DNA of 64,000 bases from JAOARY01 sp045345765 (GTDB taxonomy: Bacteria; Bacillota; Clostridia; Peptostreptococcales; Peptostreptococcaceae), in the NCBI GenBank assembly GCA_045345765.1, contig CP148265.1, positions 1,798,001-1,862,000 on the forward strand, written 5' to 3'. The notes under the pieces were generated by a model. The model saw only the letters and a program-made list of their open reading frames with translations. It was not told the origin of the DNA and did not search any database. This document shows, one piece after another, positions 36,501 through 45,530 of the stretch. The number at the start of each line of letters is the position of its first letter. Within the stretch, counting starts at the first letter, position 1. Position numbers and translations under genes: made by a program.

Positions 36501-36999
36501 TATAAATAATATAAGTTTCGAAAGATATGTGCTTGCAAAGTTTTTGGAAGATATATTAAGAGCATCGAATCAAAGATTACTGAAAATGACTTCATCAAGA
36601 TATGAATTAAAGATTCAATATGAGGTTCAAAATAAAAATAAAAAAGGTGGGTTAGACCTTGATGTATTTGATCATTTTACTGGTCAAAAAAGAAGTGTAA
36701 AAACTTTATCTGGTGGGGAAAGCTTTAAGGCATCTTTAGCGATGGCACTTGGACTTAGTGATATCATAAAATCTTACGCAGGTGGAGTTAGTTTGGATAC
36801 TATATTTATAGATGAAGGTTTTGGAACATTAGATCCAGAATCTTTAGATAGTGCTATAAGCACATTGATAGAATTAAAGGAATATGGTAGACTAGTAGGT
36901 ATAATATCACATGTTCCAGAACTAAAAGAAAGAATTCCAACAAGACTTGAAATCAAAACTTCAAAGTTTGGTAGCAAGATAGATGAATTTATATTATAA
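33508..36999 (+). CDS. sbcC: Exonuclease subunit SbcC (Rad50-like ATPase)
   Basis: 1163 aa. ABC-ATPase halves at both ends are joined by a long antiparallel coiled coil: Walker A GETGSGKTT near residue 35; zinc hook CPVC (Cys594, Cys597) near the centre of the coil; signature LSGGESFKASLAMALGLSD; Walker B TIFIDEGFGTLD; and the D-loop. The length is typical (about 1050-1170). The coil is extremely Lys/Glu/Asn-rich, as expected for this base composition. Overlaps sbcD by one base. Confidence 0.97.
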   Translation: MKPVKLNLCAFGPYKDEQIIDFNKLEQNSLFLITGETGSGKTTIFDAISYVLYANVSGSTRDNKYLRSQFADINDLTYVELEFEVRNKSYKIKRIPEQEVPKKRGEGTTTQKSVVELLFLNEDKKPLTRQKDVEAEIQRIIGLDHNQFKQIMMIPQGEFKKLLTCSVDEREGILKKLFDTSMYELLQNKLKEKSKEIYIKIKDERNLRDESINKIDLDYSFELLEDEIIKQDEDKEINENKDMNEDFSFIDLLNKLKTLKDSENKNVDFILKLLNSFIKKNSDICLELDKKQKKLELKKEDFIKLIEKKKSDNELLEEKEDIANKLLSLFENKEINNLKKLKIEKANKAKEINIIDKQYNELLNDKKTNDEKLILLEENLIALKEELKKAKVNKDKEESEERKKLRDNIKLQIDKLNEKKKIILTLDDLNKELELYNKNIIKEQDLLSKKEEDEIKANKEITKIQKEEENILKEEQKLSRTNEIELEINNILKNINSIISYKENHINIKKKQLNDARMMFKKYDAKKKEEVVNLDRLKLNHKKLKENMLLLNNKIEKAKKDLKEEKISLNDMEGKFIKNQAYFLATKLEDNKPCPVCGSLEHDKNHIKSFDNLIEISKEDYEKKKTIYQKKEEDIEKLEKQAKKEDDKLREEENQITKLEYEIKQIDSKLKDQKDIGVQKRAELYKDFDYIKANYINMLKLKEDEKYLKDEIILSYIDEFITDEQENLKKKKENLNELQKRIKSFELKKEELKLKKEINNKKIEDLKKELKEITNKLKDLREDYNKKLGSLEEKKKTLQIDTNIDELNNLINKKQEEYISLEESYKRALEEFNRATNELIKIETSKKILIENKEIINERIKEKLKELENKIIKNEFVDYDDYKKSYIQEEKLNILKDEYDKFNKILNELENKLKDLNLKTKDMKITNIDDLANELEEFKLVIEKNNNRFNFIKNKNEYNNKVLEDIIKKHEKIKHYEDENKIIDNLSKVANAERGSDNINNISFERYVLAKFLEDILRASNQRLLKMTSSRYELKIQYEVQNKNKKGGLDLDVFDHFTGQKRSVKTLSGGESFKASLAMALGLSDIIKSYAGGVSLDTIFIDEGFGTLDPESLDSAISTLIELKEYGRLVGIISHVPELKERIPTRLEIKTSKFGSKIDEFIL

Positions 37000-37091
37000 A
37001 GTTAAAAAAAATATATTTGGGTCTAATTGACTGTTTACAAAGGTTTTGTAATATAAAATATTATTATTTTGAAATATATTTTTAAATTTTA

Positions 37092-37120
37092 TTGCTTTTT
37101 GTTTTTTGTGGTGTTATAAT
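37092..37120 (+). promoter_or_regulatory. Promoter of the cold-shock gene
   Basis: -35 TTGCTT (37092-37097), 17 bp, perfect -10 TATAAT (37115-37120). The start codon is at 37319, so the mRNA leader is about 190 nt. Confidence 0.75.
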
Positions 37121-37125
37121 AAGTT

Positions 37126-37318
37126 GAGATGTTGAATTAGAGTACTACCCTTAATAATTAAGGTTTTGATTTTCTATTAAATGATAAGAATCACTTTCAG
37201 TTTGAGAGATAAAGATTTACAAACTATAACAAGTTAGCTTCATTTTAGATATTCTTCAAAATTAGCATTATTGTAGGTTGGTATGGATTCGATAAATAAG
37301 AATTATGGAGGTATCTAC
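37126..37318 (+). promoter_or_regulatory. Long 5' leader of the cold-shock mRNA
   Basis: About 190 nt between the promoter and ATG, with no coding capacity. It includes the hairpin CCTTAAT/ATTAAGG near 37148-37162. Long structured leaders that refold at low temperature are typical of csp mRNAs; the fold here was not computed. Confidence 0.55.
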
Positions 37319-37516
37319 ATGAAAGGTACAGTTAAATGGTTTAACGCAGAAAAAGGATTTGGATTTATAACAGGTGAAGACGGAAATGATGTATTCGTAC
37401 ATTTCTCTCAAATAAATAAAGACGGATTCAAAACTTTAGAAGAAAATGAAGAAGTATCATTCGAAATAGTTGAAGGACAAAAAGGTCCTCAAGCTTCAAA
37501 CGTAACTTCTTTATAA
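37319..37516 (+). CDS. csp: Cold-shock protein CspA family
   Basis: 65-residue single cold-shock domain that binds single-stranded RNA/DNA. RNP1 is KGFGFITGE and RNP2 is DVFVHFSQI; the family start MKGTVKWFNAEKGFGFI is perfect. ATG 37319 is supported by GGAGG at 37307-37311; the open frame reaching 37283 adds only leader sequence. A strong terminator follows. GC-ending codons and codon use are cleaner than in neighbouring genes, as expected for a highly expressed gene. Confidence 0.97.
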   Translation: MKGTVKWFNAEKGFGFITGEDGNDVFVHFSQINKDGFKTLEENEEVSFEIVEGQKGPQASNVTSL

Positions 37517-37540
37517 TATATAAAGTTACAACTGATATCA

Positions 37541-37570
37541 AAAGACAAACTTTTTAGTTTGTCTTTTTTT
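37541..37570 (+). terminator. Terminator after the cold-shock gene
   Basis: AAAGACAAACT pairs with AGTTTGTCTTT, short loop, T run. Confidence 0.92.
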
Positions 37571-37616
37571 ATTGAAAAAATATGCTAAAATATAGCTAAA
37601 GAGAGGAGAATTTATT

Positions 37617-39791
37617 TTGAATGCAAAGAATATATTAAAGAAATATTTTGGTTATGATAGTTTTAGAAAAGGGCAAGAAGAGATAATAACTAAAATAGTA
37701 GAAAAAAACGACACTTTAGCTATAATGCCAACAGGTGGAGGAAAATCTATTTGTTATCAAATTTCATCGCTTATGTTAGATGGAATAACAATAGTAATAT
37801 CACCACTTATATCACTTATGAAAGATCAAGTAGATTCCATAAATGAAAATGGAATAAAAGCTTATTATATAAATAGTTCATTAGATAATTTTGAAATACA
37901 AGATATATTAAATGAAGCTAGTATTGGTAATGTAAAGATTCTTTATATAGCACCAGAAAGATTAAAATCGAAGGAATTTATATCTCAAATAAAGAATTTA
38001 AATATATCTCAAATCGCAATAGATGAGGCACATTGTGTATCGCAGTGGGGACATGATTTTAGACCAAGTTATACTTATATAAAAAATTTTATTGATATAA
38101 TAAATTCAAATCCTGTTGTAAGTGCATTTACTGCAACAGCTACAAAAGAAGTAAAGGAAGACATCGTAAAAATACTTAAATTAAAAAATCCAAAAGTATA
38201 TAGCTTTGGATTTGATAGAGAAAATTTGAGTATAGAAGTGCTAAAAGGTATTAATAAAAAGAATTATATCTTGGATTATGTAAAGAATAATAAAGATAAG
38301 TCAGGAATAATTTATTGTGCAACTAGAAAAGAAGTTGAAAGTATTAGTGAAATACTAAATTCTAACTACTATGATGTTACAAGATATCATGGTGGACTAA
38401 GTAATTTGGAAAGACAAACAAATCAAGAGGATTTTGTTTATGATAGAAAACCAATTATGGTAGCAACTAATGCATTTGGTATGGGGATTGATAAACCCGA
38501 TATTAGATATATTATCCATAATAATTTGCCTTCAAATATAGAAGCTTACTATCAGGAGATAGGAAGGGCTGGAAGAGATAATTTGGATAGTGAATGTATA
38601 CTTTTATATGATTCTAAAGATATTGTATTACAAAAATATCTAATAGAATCAAGTGTATCTAATCCATTAAGACAAGAAGATCAGTTCAAAAAACTAAAAT
38701 TTATGAATGAATTTGTTCATAGTGTGGATTGTTATAAGAAATATATATTGGATTATTTTGGTCAAGATGATTTTAATAAATGCAACAATTGTAGTAATTG
38801 CAATGAAGATTATGAAGTAATAGATAGAACTATGGATGCAAAGAAAGTTTTATCTTGTATATATAGAATGAAAAGACCTTATGGAGTTAATATGATTATA
38901 GATGTATTAAGAGGTTCTAAAAATAAAAAGGTATCTGATTTTAATTTAGATAAACTTAGTACCTACAACATAATGAATGATTATTCTAAGGAAGATTTAA
39001 AAGAATTTATCAATATACTGTTATCCTTAAAGTATTTAGAACAAACTAATTCTAAGTTTCCAACGGTGTTTTTGAACCAAACATCAATAGATATATTAAA
39101 AGGAAATATGGAAGTTTTGATAAAACAAAAGCTTAAAAAAGAAATTGTTCTTGAAGAAAATAATTCATTACTGGATATATTAAAAGGAATTAGAATGGAA
39201 GTAGCAAGAGAGAATAAAGTACCGCCATATATGATTTTTTCAGATATGTCATTAAAAGATATGTCTATAAAATTACCTTCTAATGAAGCAGAATTCTTAG
39301 AAATTAATGGTGTTGGTGAACAAAAACTTGAGAAATATAAAGATAAATTCTTACCAGTTATAAATAAGTATATAGAGGATAACGAAATTGATTGTAGTTT
39401 TAAAGATGAAATGAAGATAAATAATATAAAAACAACTAATACTAAAAAAGAAAAAAAGAGTAATGGCAAAAAACAAAAGGCTTTTGAATTTTATTTAAAT
39501 GAATTAAAAACAAAAGATTTTTATTCGGTAATAGAAGAATATGAAATACAAGAAAGAACTTTATTTAATCATATATTCACTTATTTTAAGGAATACGGTG
39601 AGATTGATTTTGATATAGATTTTAAAGATTTGTATACAGATGAAGAACAAAGTTTGATTCTTGATGTTATTGATAAGATTGGGTTTGAAAAATTAAGACC
39701 TATAAAGGATGAACTTGAGAAATTAAATTATGATATAGAATATCCAAAAATCCAAGCTGTGATAGCAAAGGAATTTTATATAAAAAATTAA
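37617..39791 (+). CDS. recQ: ATP-dependent DNA helicase RecQ
   Basis: 724 aa. Superfamily 2 helicase: Walker A MPTGGGKSICYQ, DEAH box IDEAHCVSQWGHDFRPSY with the aromatic-rich loop, SAFTATAT, ATNAFGMGIDKPDIRYIIH and QEIGRAGRD. The RecQ zinc site is CNNCSNC. The HRDC domain is around residues 515-585 (PYMIFSDMSLKDM.., NGVGEQKLEKYKDKF). The last ~110 residues form an additional helical module of the kind seen in Firmicute RecQ proteins. TTG start with GAGGAGAA. It follows sbcCD in the same region, so this is a DNA-repair neighbourhood. Confidence 0.96.
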   Translation: MNAKNILKKYFGYDSFRKGQEEIITKIVEKNDTLAIMPTGGGKSICYQISSLMLDGITIVISPLISLMKDQVDSINENGIKAYYINSSLDNFEIQDILNEASIGNVKILYIAPERLKSKEFISQIKNLNISQIAIDEAHCVSQWGHDFRPSYTYIKNFIDIINSNPVVSAFTATATKEVKEDIVKILKLKNPKVYSFGFDRENLSIEVLKGINKKNYILDYVKNNKDKSGIIYCATRKEVESISEILNSNYYDVTRYHGGLSNLERQTNQEDFVYDRKPIMVATNAFGMGIDKPDIRYIIHNNLPSNIEAYYQEIGRAGRDNLDSECILLYDSKDIVLQKYLIESSVSNPLRQEDQFKKLKFMNEFVHSVDCYKKYILDYFGQDDFNKCNNCSNCNEDYEVIDRTMDAKKVLSCIYRMKRPYGVNMIIDVLRGSKNKKVSDFNLDKLSTYNIMNDYSKEDLKEFINILLSLKYLEQTNSKFPTVFLNQTSIDILKGNMEVLIKQKLKKEIVLEENNSLLDILKGIRMEVARENKVPPYMIFSDMSLKDMSIKLPSNEAEFLEINGVGEQKLEKYKDKFLPVINKYIEDNEIDCSFKDEMKINNIKTTNTKKEKKSNGKKQKAFEFYLNELKTKDFYSVIEEYEIQERTLFNHIFTYFKEYGEIDFDIDFKDLYTDEEQSLILDVIDKIGFEKLRPIKDELEKLNYDIEYPKIQAVIAKEFYIKN

Positions 39792-39800
39792 GATATTATT

Positions 39801-39835
39801 AGTTCAATGATTATTAAATCATTGGACTTTATTTT
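39801..39835 (+). terminator. Terminator after recQ
   Basis: AGTTCAATGATT pairs with AATCATTGGACT (one G-U), T-rich tail. Confidence 0.85.
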
Positions 39836-39905
39836 ATATTTTATTAAAAAAATAAGCTAAAAAATTAATTTATTAGCTTAACAAAAATATTTTAGGGGTG
39901 GGATT

Positions 39906-40523
39906 TTGTGTCTTTATAAGCTTAAAAAAGAAGAGTTTGAATATAGCGTAGAAGAATTTTCAAAAGGTTTTTATGATGATTTGCTTTATAAAATAATAGA
40001 AGAAGATGATAATAAAAGAGCTAAAGCTATAAGATGTTTTTTTAAGATTTATATCAAATTATTTTGGAAATATCATGGAGTATATGCAGATTCTAAGGAC
40101 AAAAAAGCAGTTGTTTTGATATGCAAAAGAACAAGTAAAAAAGAAGATTTTAAATTATTTTTTAAAACAAAAATAGCATTGTTTAAATCTCTAAGATTAA
40201 TAAGTATCATGGGATTAAAAAAATATATAAGAGCGAAAAAAATTTTAGATAGTATGGATTCTTCTTGGATAGATGAATTTGTGCATAAGGATTTTATTCA
40301 TATTGATCTAATTGTAGTAAAAAAGGAATATCAAAAACAAGGGATAGGAAGTTTTGTAATCAAAAATATATTGGATTATGCAAAGCAAAATAATTTGGTA
40401 GTAACTTTAGAAACTCAAAGCTTATACAATAAATCTTTGTACGAAAAATTAGGATTTAAATGTATAGGACATTATAGTGAATATAATCTTACAAATTATT
40501 TTATGGTTAATGAATTTAATTGA
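39906..40523 (+). CDS. GNAT-family acetyltransferase
   Basis: 205 aa. The C-terminal half has the acetyl-CoA motif A, IDLIVVKKEYQKQGIGSFVIKNIL (Q-x-x-G-I-G), and motif B LETQSLYNKSLYEKLGFKCIGH. The N-terminal half is helical and basic with no clear substrate signature. TTG start at 39906 after AGGGGTGGG. Substrate unknown. Monocistronic between the recQ terminator and a secreted-protein gene. Confidence 0.85.
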   Translation: MCLYKLKKEEFEYSVEEFSKGFYDDLLYKIIEEDDNKRAKAIRCFFKIYIKLFWKYHGVYADSKDKKAVVLICKRTSKKEDFKLFFKTKIALFKSLRLISIMGLKKYIRAKKILDSMDSSWIDEFVHKDFIHIDLIVVKKEYQKQGIGSFVIKNILDYAKQNNLVVTLETQSLYNKSLYEKLGFKCIGHYSEYNLTNYFMVNEFN

Positions 40524-40717
40524 TATTAATAAAATGAATAAAATCATATTTAAGGCTAATTGTATTAAGTATGCTTAAAAATAGATTAAAATCAAAAAAT
40601 TGACTTCGGGCAAATATTGCTATAAAATAATTTTATTGGGAAATACATAAATTATATGCGCATAAAGTAATTTTTTTGACTGACAAAAAAATAGACATAA
40701 TAGGAAGGTGCTAGATA

Positions 40718-41554
40718 ATGAATTTAAGAAATAATATAGCAAAGTTTTTAGTAGTAGGAGCAATATTTATATCAGCAGTATCACCATCTTTTGCGATTGA
40801 AGAATCTAAGACTGTTAGACTTAATGAGCATGATGATGAAAATACAGATTTTATCGAAAAAAAAGTAGGCATAACGAAAGGGAAAGATGTAAAAGTAGCT
40901 TGTGATGATTTGGTATTTGATTATAATAAAGATACAAAAACTATATATGAATTAAAAGATATTAAATTACTGTCAAATGTGAATATGACTATAGATAAAA
41001 ATAAATTATCATATGAAGTAAAAACAAATAATAAAGTAGAAGAAATAAAGCTTACAATCGAAGCTTGGAATCAAAATCTTGATAAAAAAGAAGAAAGTTA
41101 TACTAGAAATTTTGAAAATTCATTAGCTGATACTATTAGTTTTAAGGATGATATAGTATCTTATAGTAGACTAAAAATTAATATAAAAGATAATGGACAA
41201 ACATATGAAAAAATAATAAATTTGAAAAATGATAATTTATATAAAGATACAAAAATTGAATTTATTTTTGTTGATATTGATGGTGATGAGCGTTTGGTAG
41301 CTATTACTAGCGACATAAAAGAAAATATTTTTGTATATGATATAAAATCAGATATCAATATGTATGAAATATCAACAGATATAGATATATTTGAAAATGA
41401 TTTGGATAGTTATAATTATAAGAAGAAAAACAAAATATCAAAAGAATTAAAAGGAAATATAAATTTTCTAAAAACTATTGATAAAGTTAATATGAAAATA
41501 AATTTAAATGATTCAAAAAAAATCATAAATAAAGCAATTACGATAAATAATTAA
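40718..41554 (+). CDS. Secreted protein of unknown function
   Basis: Not recognised. 278 aa with a clear signal peptide (MNLRNNIAKFLVVGAIFISA..SPSFA, cleavage about residue 27). The mature part has no cysteine cluster and looks beta-rich, with a repeated pattern of short strands (KLSYEVKTNNKVEEIKLTIEAWNQN, FIFVDIDGDERLVAITSDIK). It is rich in Lys, Asp and Asn. ATG with AGGAAGGTG. Converges on the exporter operon across a shared terminator. Confidence 0.65.
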   Translation: MNLRNNIAKFLVVGAIFISAVSPSFAIEESKTVRLNEHDDENTDFIEKKVGITKGKDVKVACDDLVFDYNKDTKTIYELKDIKLLSNVNMTIDKNKLSYEVKTNNKVEEIKLTIEAWNQNLDKKEESYTRNFENSLADTISFKDDIVSYSRLKINIKDNGQTYEKIINLKNDNLYKDTKIEFIFVDIDGDERLVAITSDIKENIFVYDIKSDINMYEISTDIDIFENDLDSYNYKKKNKISKELKGNINFLKTIDKVNMKINLNDSKKIINKAITINN

Positions 41555-41561
41555 TATTAAT

Positions 41562-41600
41562 AAAAAACACTTAGCAAAAATTTTAGCTAAGTGTTTTTTT
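41562..41600. terminator. Bidirectional terminator
   Basis: AAAAAACACTTAGC (41562-41575) pairs with GCTAAGTGTTTTTT (41586-41599); A and T runs on both sides serve both converging genes. It overlaps the last bases of the minus-strand permease gene. Confidence 0.9.
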
Positions 41601-42704
41601 GAATTTAATAGATGCTAAAAATAAAAGTACAAATGTTATTATACTAAGATTTAATATATCGAATCTCAAATTAATAAGAGTAGAATTTTTTAGAATTATA
41701 CCCCTTAAAATATTAAGAAAATAAGTAAGCGGAATTACATTTCCAAGCATCTTAATAGGAGCAATCATTTCTTCTCTTGGAAAAACAAAGCCTGAAAGCA
41801 ATACACTTGGTAAAATTATTATTATAGACATTTGCATAGCTTGTCCTTGGGTCTTGGCAACCGTTGAGATTAACATACCTATTGATAAAGAACAGATTAC
41901 AAATAATAAACCAAGTGATAAAAGCAAAAATAAATTACCTCTTATAGGAACATCAAACCAAAATGTACCAAAGCTTAGAGCTATAAGAAAATCTATACTT
42001 CCAATCAATATATAAGGAACCATTTTTCCTAGAATTAATTCTAATGATTTAATAGGGGTTACAATAAGTAATTCCATTGTTCCGTTTTCCTTTTCTCGAA
42101 CCAAAGAAAATGCAGTAAGCATAACGGTTATATTTTGCATTATAAGTCCAATAAGTCCTGGGATTGTGAAATTAGAACTCTTTAGATTAGGGTTATAATA
42201 CACTTTTGGTCTTATATCTATTTGATTGATATTTGATAGTAGTTTTTTATTTTTAGTAACTATTTTAAAATTATAATCTTGAATTATCAAAAGTCCACTT
42301 TGTAAAGCGGTTTTTGCAGTTGTAGGATCAACACCATCTATTATAAATTGAATACTTTTATTTAGATTTTTTTTATAAAAACCTTTTGGAATTATAAGCC
42401 CTGCTTTTATTTTATTTTCCTTTATCATAATTTCTAAATCATCTATATTTTTTAGATAATTATCCACAATAAAATAATTTGAAGTCTTAAACTTATCAAC
42501 AAGCTCTTTGCTATTTGAGGTCTTGTCCATATCCAAAACGGCAATTTTGATATTCGATAAATCGCTGTTTACCGCGTAACCAAATAACAATATGAACATT
42601 AAAGGCATCATAATGGCAACGATAAGGCTTGGTTTATCTCTTTTTATGTGTATAAATTCTTTTTTTACTATTGCAAAAAATCTAGTGAAATTCATATTAT
42701 TCAC
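41583..42704 (-). CDS. ABC-2 type exporter permease (YhhJ/YbhS-like)
   Basis: 373 aa. An N-terminal transmembrane helix follows KKEFIHIKRDKPSL, a block typical of this family. A large extracytoplasmic domain (~50-180) precedes a cluster of five helices that includes SLVREKENGTMELLIVTPI and the ABC-2 motif region LPSVLLSGFVFPREEM. It is the membrane part of a multidrug or small-molecule exporter. It overlaps the ATPase gene by 8 bp; the HlyD-type lipoprotein gene is directly upstream. Confidence 0.9.
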   Translation of the reverse strand: MNNMNFTRFFAIVKKEFIHIKRDKPSLIVAIMMPLMFILLFGYAVNSDLSNIKIAVLDMDKTSNSKELVDKFKTSNYFIVDNYLKNIDDLEIMIKENKIKAGLIIPKGFYKKNLNKSIQFIIDGVDPTTAKTALQSGLLIIQDYNFKIVTKNKKLLSNINQIDIRPKVYYNPNLKSSNFTIPGLIGLIMQNITVMLTAFSLVREKENGTMELLIVTPIKSLELILGKMVPYILIGSIDFLIALSFGTFWFDVPIRGNLFLLLSLGLLFVICSLSIGMLISTVAKTQGQAMQMSIIIILPSVLLSGFVFPREEMIAPIKMLGNVIPLTYFLNILRGIILKNSTLINLRFDILNLSIITFVLLFLASIKFKKTLS

Positions 42705-43482
42705 CTTCTTTAAAGAATTTTAAATCGCTAAATGAACTATCTACAGATATATCTGAATACTCCTTAGAATATTTTATAAATAAATCTTCTAAATTAGATA
42801 CATTATGTTCTTTAATAAGCTCAGCAGGATTACCTTGACCAATTATTTGACCTTTGAATAAAAATACCACTTCATCACAAGTTAAAGCCTCATCCATATA
42901 ATGAGTTGTTACAAGGATTGTTATGCCTTCTTTAGATAAATCATATATTATACTCCAAAATAATCTTCTCGATACAGGGTCAACTGCTGATGTTGGTTCA
43001 TCCAAAATCAAAATTTTTGGTTTATGAATAATTGAACATCCTAAAGCTAGTCTTTGTTTTAGACCTCCAGAAAGATTTTTAGCTAATGTATTTCTTTTGT
43101 CTTCTAAAGATGATAGTTTTAGAATTTTTTCTATTCTATCTTTTTTTATTGATTTATCTATTTTATATATTTCACTATAGAATCTTAGATTTTCTAATAC
43201 GGTCAAATCATTATAAAGACTAAATTTTTGGGACATATAACCGATATTTTCTTTTATTTTTTCGCTGTTTTTTATAACATCCATATTCATAACAAAGGCG
43301 TTACCAAAGCTTGGTTCTAGTATTGCACAGATAATTCTAATTAAAGTTGATTTACCAGCACCATTAGGGCCTAAGATTCCAAAGATTTTTCCTTCTTCGA
43401 TATTTAAATTAATACCTTTAAGAGCGTAAAAATCATCGAAATTTTTTTTTATATTATCTATTTTTATTATATAATCAGACAT
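42697..43482 (-). CDS. ABC-2 exporter ATPase
   Basis: 261 aa, single nucleotide-binding domain. Walker A GPNGAGKST, Q-loop YMSQKFSLYNDLTVLENL, signature NLSGGLKQRLALGC, Walker B ILILDEPTSAVDP and H-loop TTHYMDEAL are intact. The FSLY(N/D)LTV pattern is typical of the YhiH/YbhF drug-exporter ATPases. It lies between the HlyD-like gene (adjacent, no gap) and the permease gene (8-bp overlap). Confidence 0.94.
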   Translation of the reverse strand: MSDYIIKIDNIKKNFDDFYALKGINLNIEEGKIFGILGPNGAGKSTLIRIICAILEPSFGNAFVMNMDVIKNSEKIKENIGYMSQKFSLYNDLTVLENLRFYSEIYKIDKSIKKDRIEKILKLSSLEDKRNTLAKNLSGGLKQRLALGCSIIHKPKILILDEPTSAVDPVSRRLFWSIIYDLSKEGITILVTTHYMDEALTCDEVVFLFKGQIIGQGNPAELIKEHNVSNLEDLFIKYSKEYSDISVDSSFSDLKFFKEGE

Positions 43483-44478
43483 TTATTTATTCCTTTCAAG
43501 TTGCAAATCAATTAATTGACCAGATTTTAGATTTTCATTTATTTTAACTTTTATTTTAAATACTACTTCTTGTTTATTTTCTTTTGATTCTATATTTTTA
43601 GGAGTAAATTCGCCATAAGAAGATATATAAATAACTTCGCCTTCCAAATCTTTATCTTTGTAATCTAATTTGAGTTTTAATTTATCACCTAAATTTATTT
43701 TTGAAAGATTTTTTTCTTCTATATAGAAATAAGAATATAAAGAAGAGATATCATTTATTGTAGCGAAATGAGAATATGCAGTTATATATTCTCCTTCATC
43801 GAAATTAAGGCTTTCGATTATTCCATCTTTGGTTGCTATTATATTTTCTTTTGACAAATCATAATTAAGACTTTCAAGGTCGTAATAAGCTTTTTCGTAT
43901 CTTGCTTGTGATATATTTACTTCTTCTTTGGTTGAACCAAGAATCAATAAATTAAGATCATGATTTAAGTATTTTAAATTTTCCTTTGCCTGTTTTAGAT
44001 TATAATAATCATTATCTTTTTTTAGACTGTTATTATCGTATACATCTTTTGATATGCTACCATTTTCATAAAGTATTTTATTTTGTTCATAGAGATTAAG
44101 TGAGTAATCATAGTTCTTTTGTAATTGTTCTATAATGGTATTTTGCTGAGTGATTTTTGTTCTTACTTTTCTTATTTCATCTTTTTTAATAGGGTTTTTT
44201 GTGTGTTCTAAGGCATTTGATGCTTCTTTTAAATTAGCTTCTAATTTATTCTTTTGTATTTTTAATTTAGTTGTATCTATTATTGCAAGTATTTGACCTT
44301 TCTTTACGCTATCTCCTTCTTGGACATAGACTTTATTTAGCATTCCACCTATTTCACTACTTATATCAATTTTATTTGAATCTATTATTCCAGTATATAT
44401 ATTATTATTTTCATAAGAACAGGAGCTTAACAAAAGTAATGATATTAAGCTTAATATTAATAATTTGGATTTTTGCAT
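43483..44478 (-). CDS. HlyD/YbhG-type periplasmic-adaptor-like lipoprotein
   Basis: About 331 aa. Signal peptide with lipobox LLSSC (Cys at about residue 20), so it is anchored at the outer face of the membrane. HlyD features: biotinyl-lipoyl-like KVYVQEGDSVKKGQILAIIDTTKL, a coiled-coil hairpin (~70-190) and KDGIIESLNFDEGEYI in the returning half. ATG 44478 is preferred (GAAGTGG upstream); GTG 44487 overlaps that site. First gene of a three-gene exporter operon. In a Gram-positive cell it presumably serves as an extracytoplasmic adaptor rather than reaching an outer membrane. Confidence 0.88.
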   Translation of the reverse strand: MQKSKLLILSLISLLLLSSCSYENNNIYTGIIDSNKIDISSEIGGMLNKVYVQEGDSVKKGQILAIIDTTKLKIQKNKLEANLKEASNALEHTKNPIKKDEIRKVRTKITQQNTIIEQLQKNYDYSLNLYEQNKILYENGSISKDVYDNNSLKKDNDYYNLKQAKENLKYLNHDLNLLILGSTKEEVNISQARYEKAYYDLESLNYDLSKENIIATKDGIIESLNFDEGEYITAYSHFATINDISSLYSYFYIEEKNLSKINLGDKLKLKLDYKDKDLEGEVIYISSYGEFTPKNIESKENKQEVVFKIKVKINENLKSGQLIDLQLERNK

Positions 44479-44791
44479 AATAACCACTTCTTTCTTTAGT
44501 TTATTTAATATAGTTATTATATCCTTTTTCTATATATTTTAAAATTTATTAAAAATGTAAAAAATACTACTTGATTGGTTTAAATTTATAAATTAAAATT
44601 ATTATTAAATAAAGTTTTGTACTTCTTTCGAAATTAGCTATTTTAAGTATTTAATTAAATTTGATTTATTAATTTTGAAAATAATTTATAAATTATTCTT
44701 ATGAAAAAGTAAATTATAAGATATAATATAAGTAGGGAAATAGATAATGAAAATCATTATTTTTAACATAAAAATATGCGGAGGTGTTATT
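44479..44791. other. Divergent intergenic region, exporter operon / hemolysin III gene
   Basis: No gene. On the minus strand TATAAT at 44516-44521 is a plausible -10 for the exporter operon, without a clear -35. On the plus strand a TATAAT at about 44721-44726 is a plausible -10 for the hemolysin III gene. Confidence 0.4.
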
Positions 44792-45454
44792 TTGACTCAA
44801 AATAAAGAACTTTTATCAAAGAGATATTCTATTGGCGAAGAAATTGCAAATAGTATAACTCATGGGCTTGGTGTGGTATTTAGTATAGTTGCACTTACTA
44901 TACTTTTAGTATATTCAATTTGGAAAAAGAATGTACCTGCTATTGTAGGATTTAGTATTTATGGAGTTTCATCAATATGTTTATATACTTTTTCTACTTT
45001 GTATCATAGTTTTAGAAAAGAGAAAATAAAAAAGATATTCAGGATATTTGACCATTCTTCTATATTTTTATACATAGCAGGATGCTATACACCAATAGCT
45101 CTTTTGGTTATGGATGGAGCTTGGAGAATTGGGATACTTATTTCAATATGGGCGATTGCAATATTTGGAATAGTATTTAAGGCGATAAATCATAATAAAT
45201 TTGATAAATACAAAGTTTTTTCAACATCATTATATATCCTTATGGGTTGGATTGTGGTTATAGCAATTAAGCCTATGATGGCAAATGCACCAAAAGGATT
45301 TTTACTGTGGTTACTAGCAGGTGGGATTGTATATACTTTGGGAACTATTTTTTATTCATTTAAAAAAATTCCATATAACCATGCTATATGGCATGGATTT
45401 GTACTTGCAGGAAGTGTACTTCAGTTTTGTGGGATATTAATCTATTTAGCTTAA
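44792..45454 (+). CDS. Hemolysin III family membrane protein (PAQR fold)
   Basis: 220 aa, seven hydrophobic segments. Metal-ligand motifs of the HlyIII/PAQR superfamily are present: SxLYHS (TFSTLYHSFR), DHSSIFLYIAGCYTP and the C-terminal HAIWHGFVLAGS. TTG start at 44792, selected by GGAGGTG in the correct position; a frame open back to 44747 has no ribosome site. Despite the name the usual members are not proven toxins; zinc-dependent hydrolase or homeostasis roles have been proposed. Monocistronic, followed by palindrome copy E. Confidence 0.9.
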   Translation: MTQNKELLSKRYSIGEEIANSITHGLGVVFSIVALTILLVYSIWKKNVPAIVGFSIYGVSSICLYTFSTLYHSFRKEKIKKIFRIFDHSSIFLYIAGCYTPIALLVMDGAWRIGILISIWAIAIFGIVFKAINHNKFDKYKVFSTSLYILMGWIVVIAIKPMMANAPKGFLLWLLAGGIVYTLGTIFYSFKKIPYNHAIWHGFVLAGSVLQFCGILIYLA

Positions 45455-45530
45455 ATAATTCATCTAAATAGATTTTAATTGAAAGAAATTGATTGAATTA
45501 AAAAAATTATAGATAGATTAAAACTACAAG

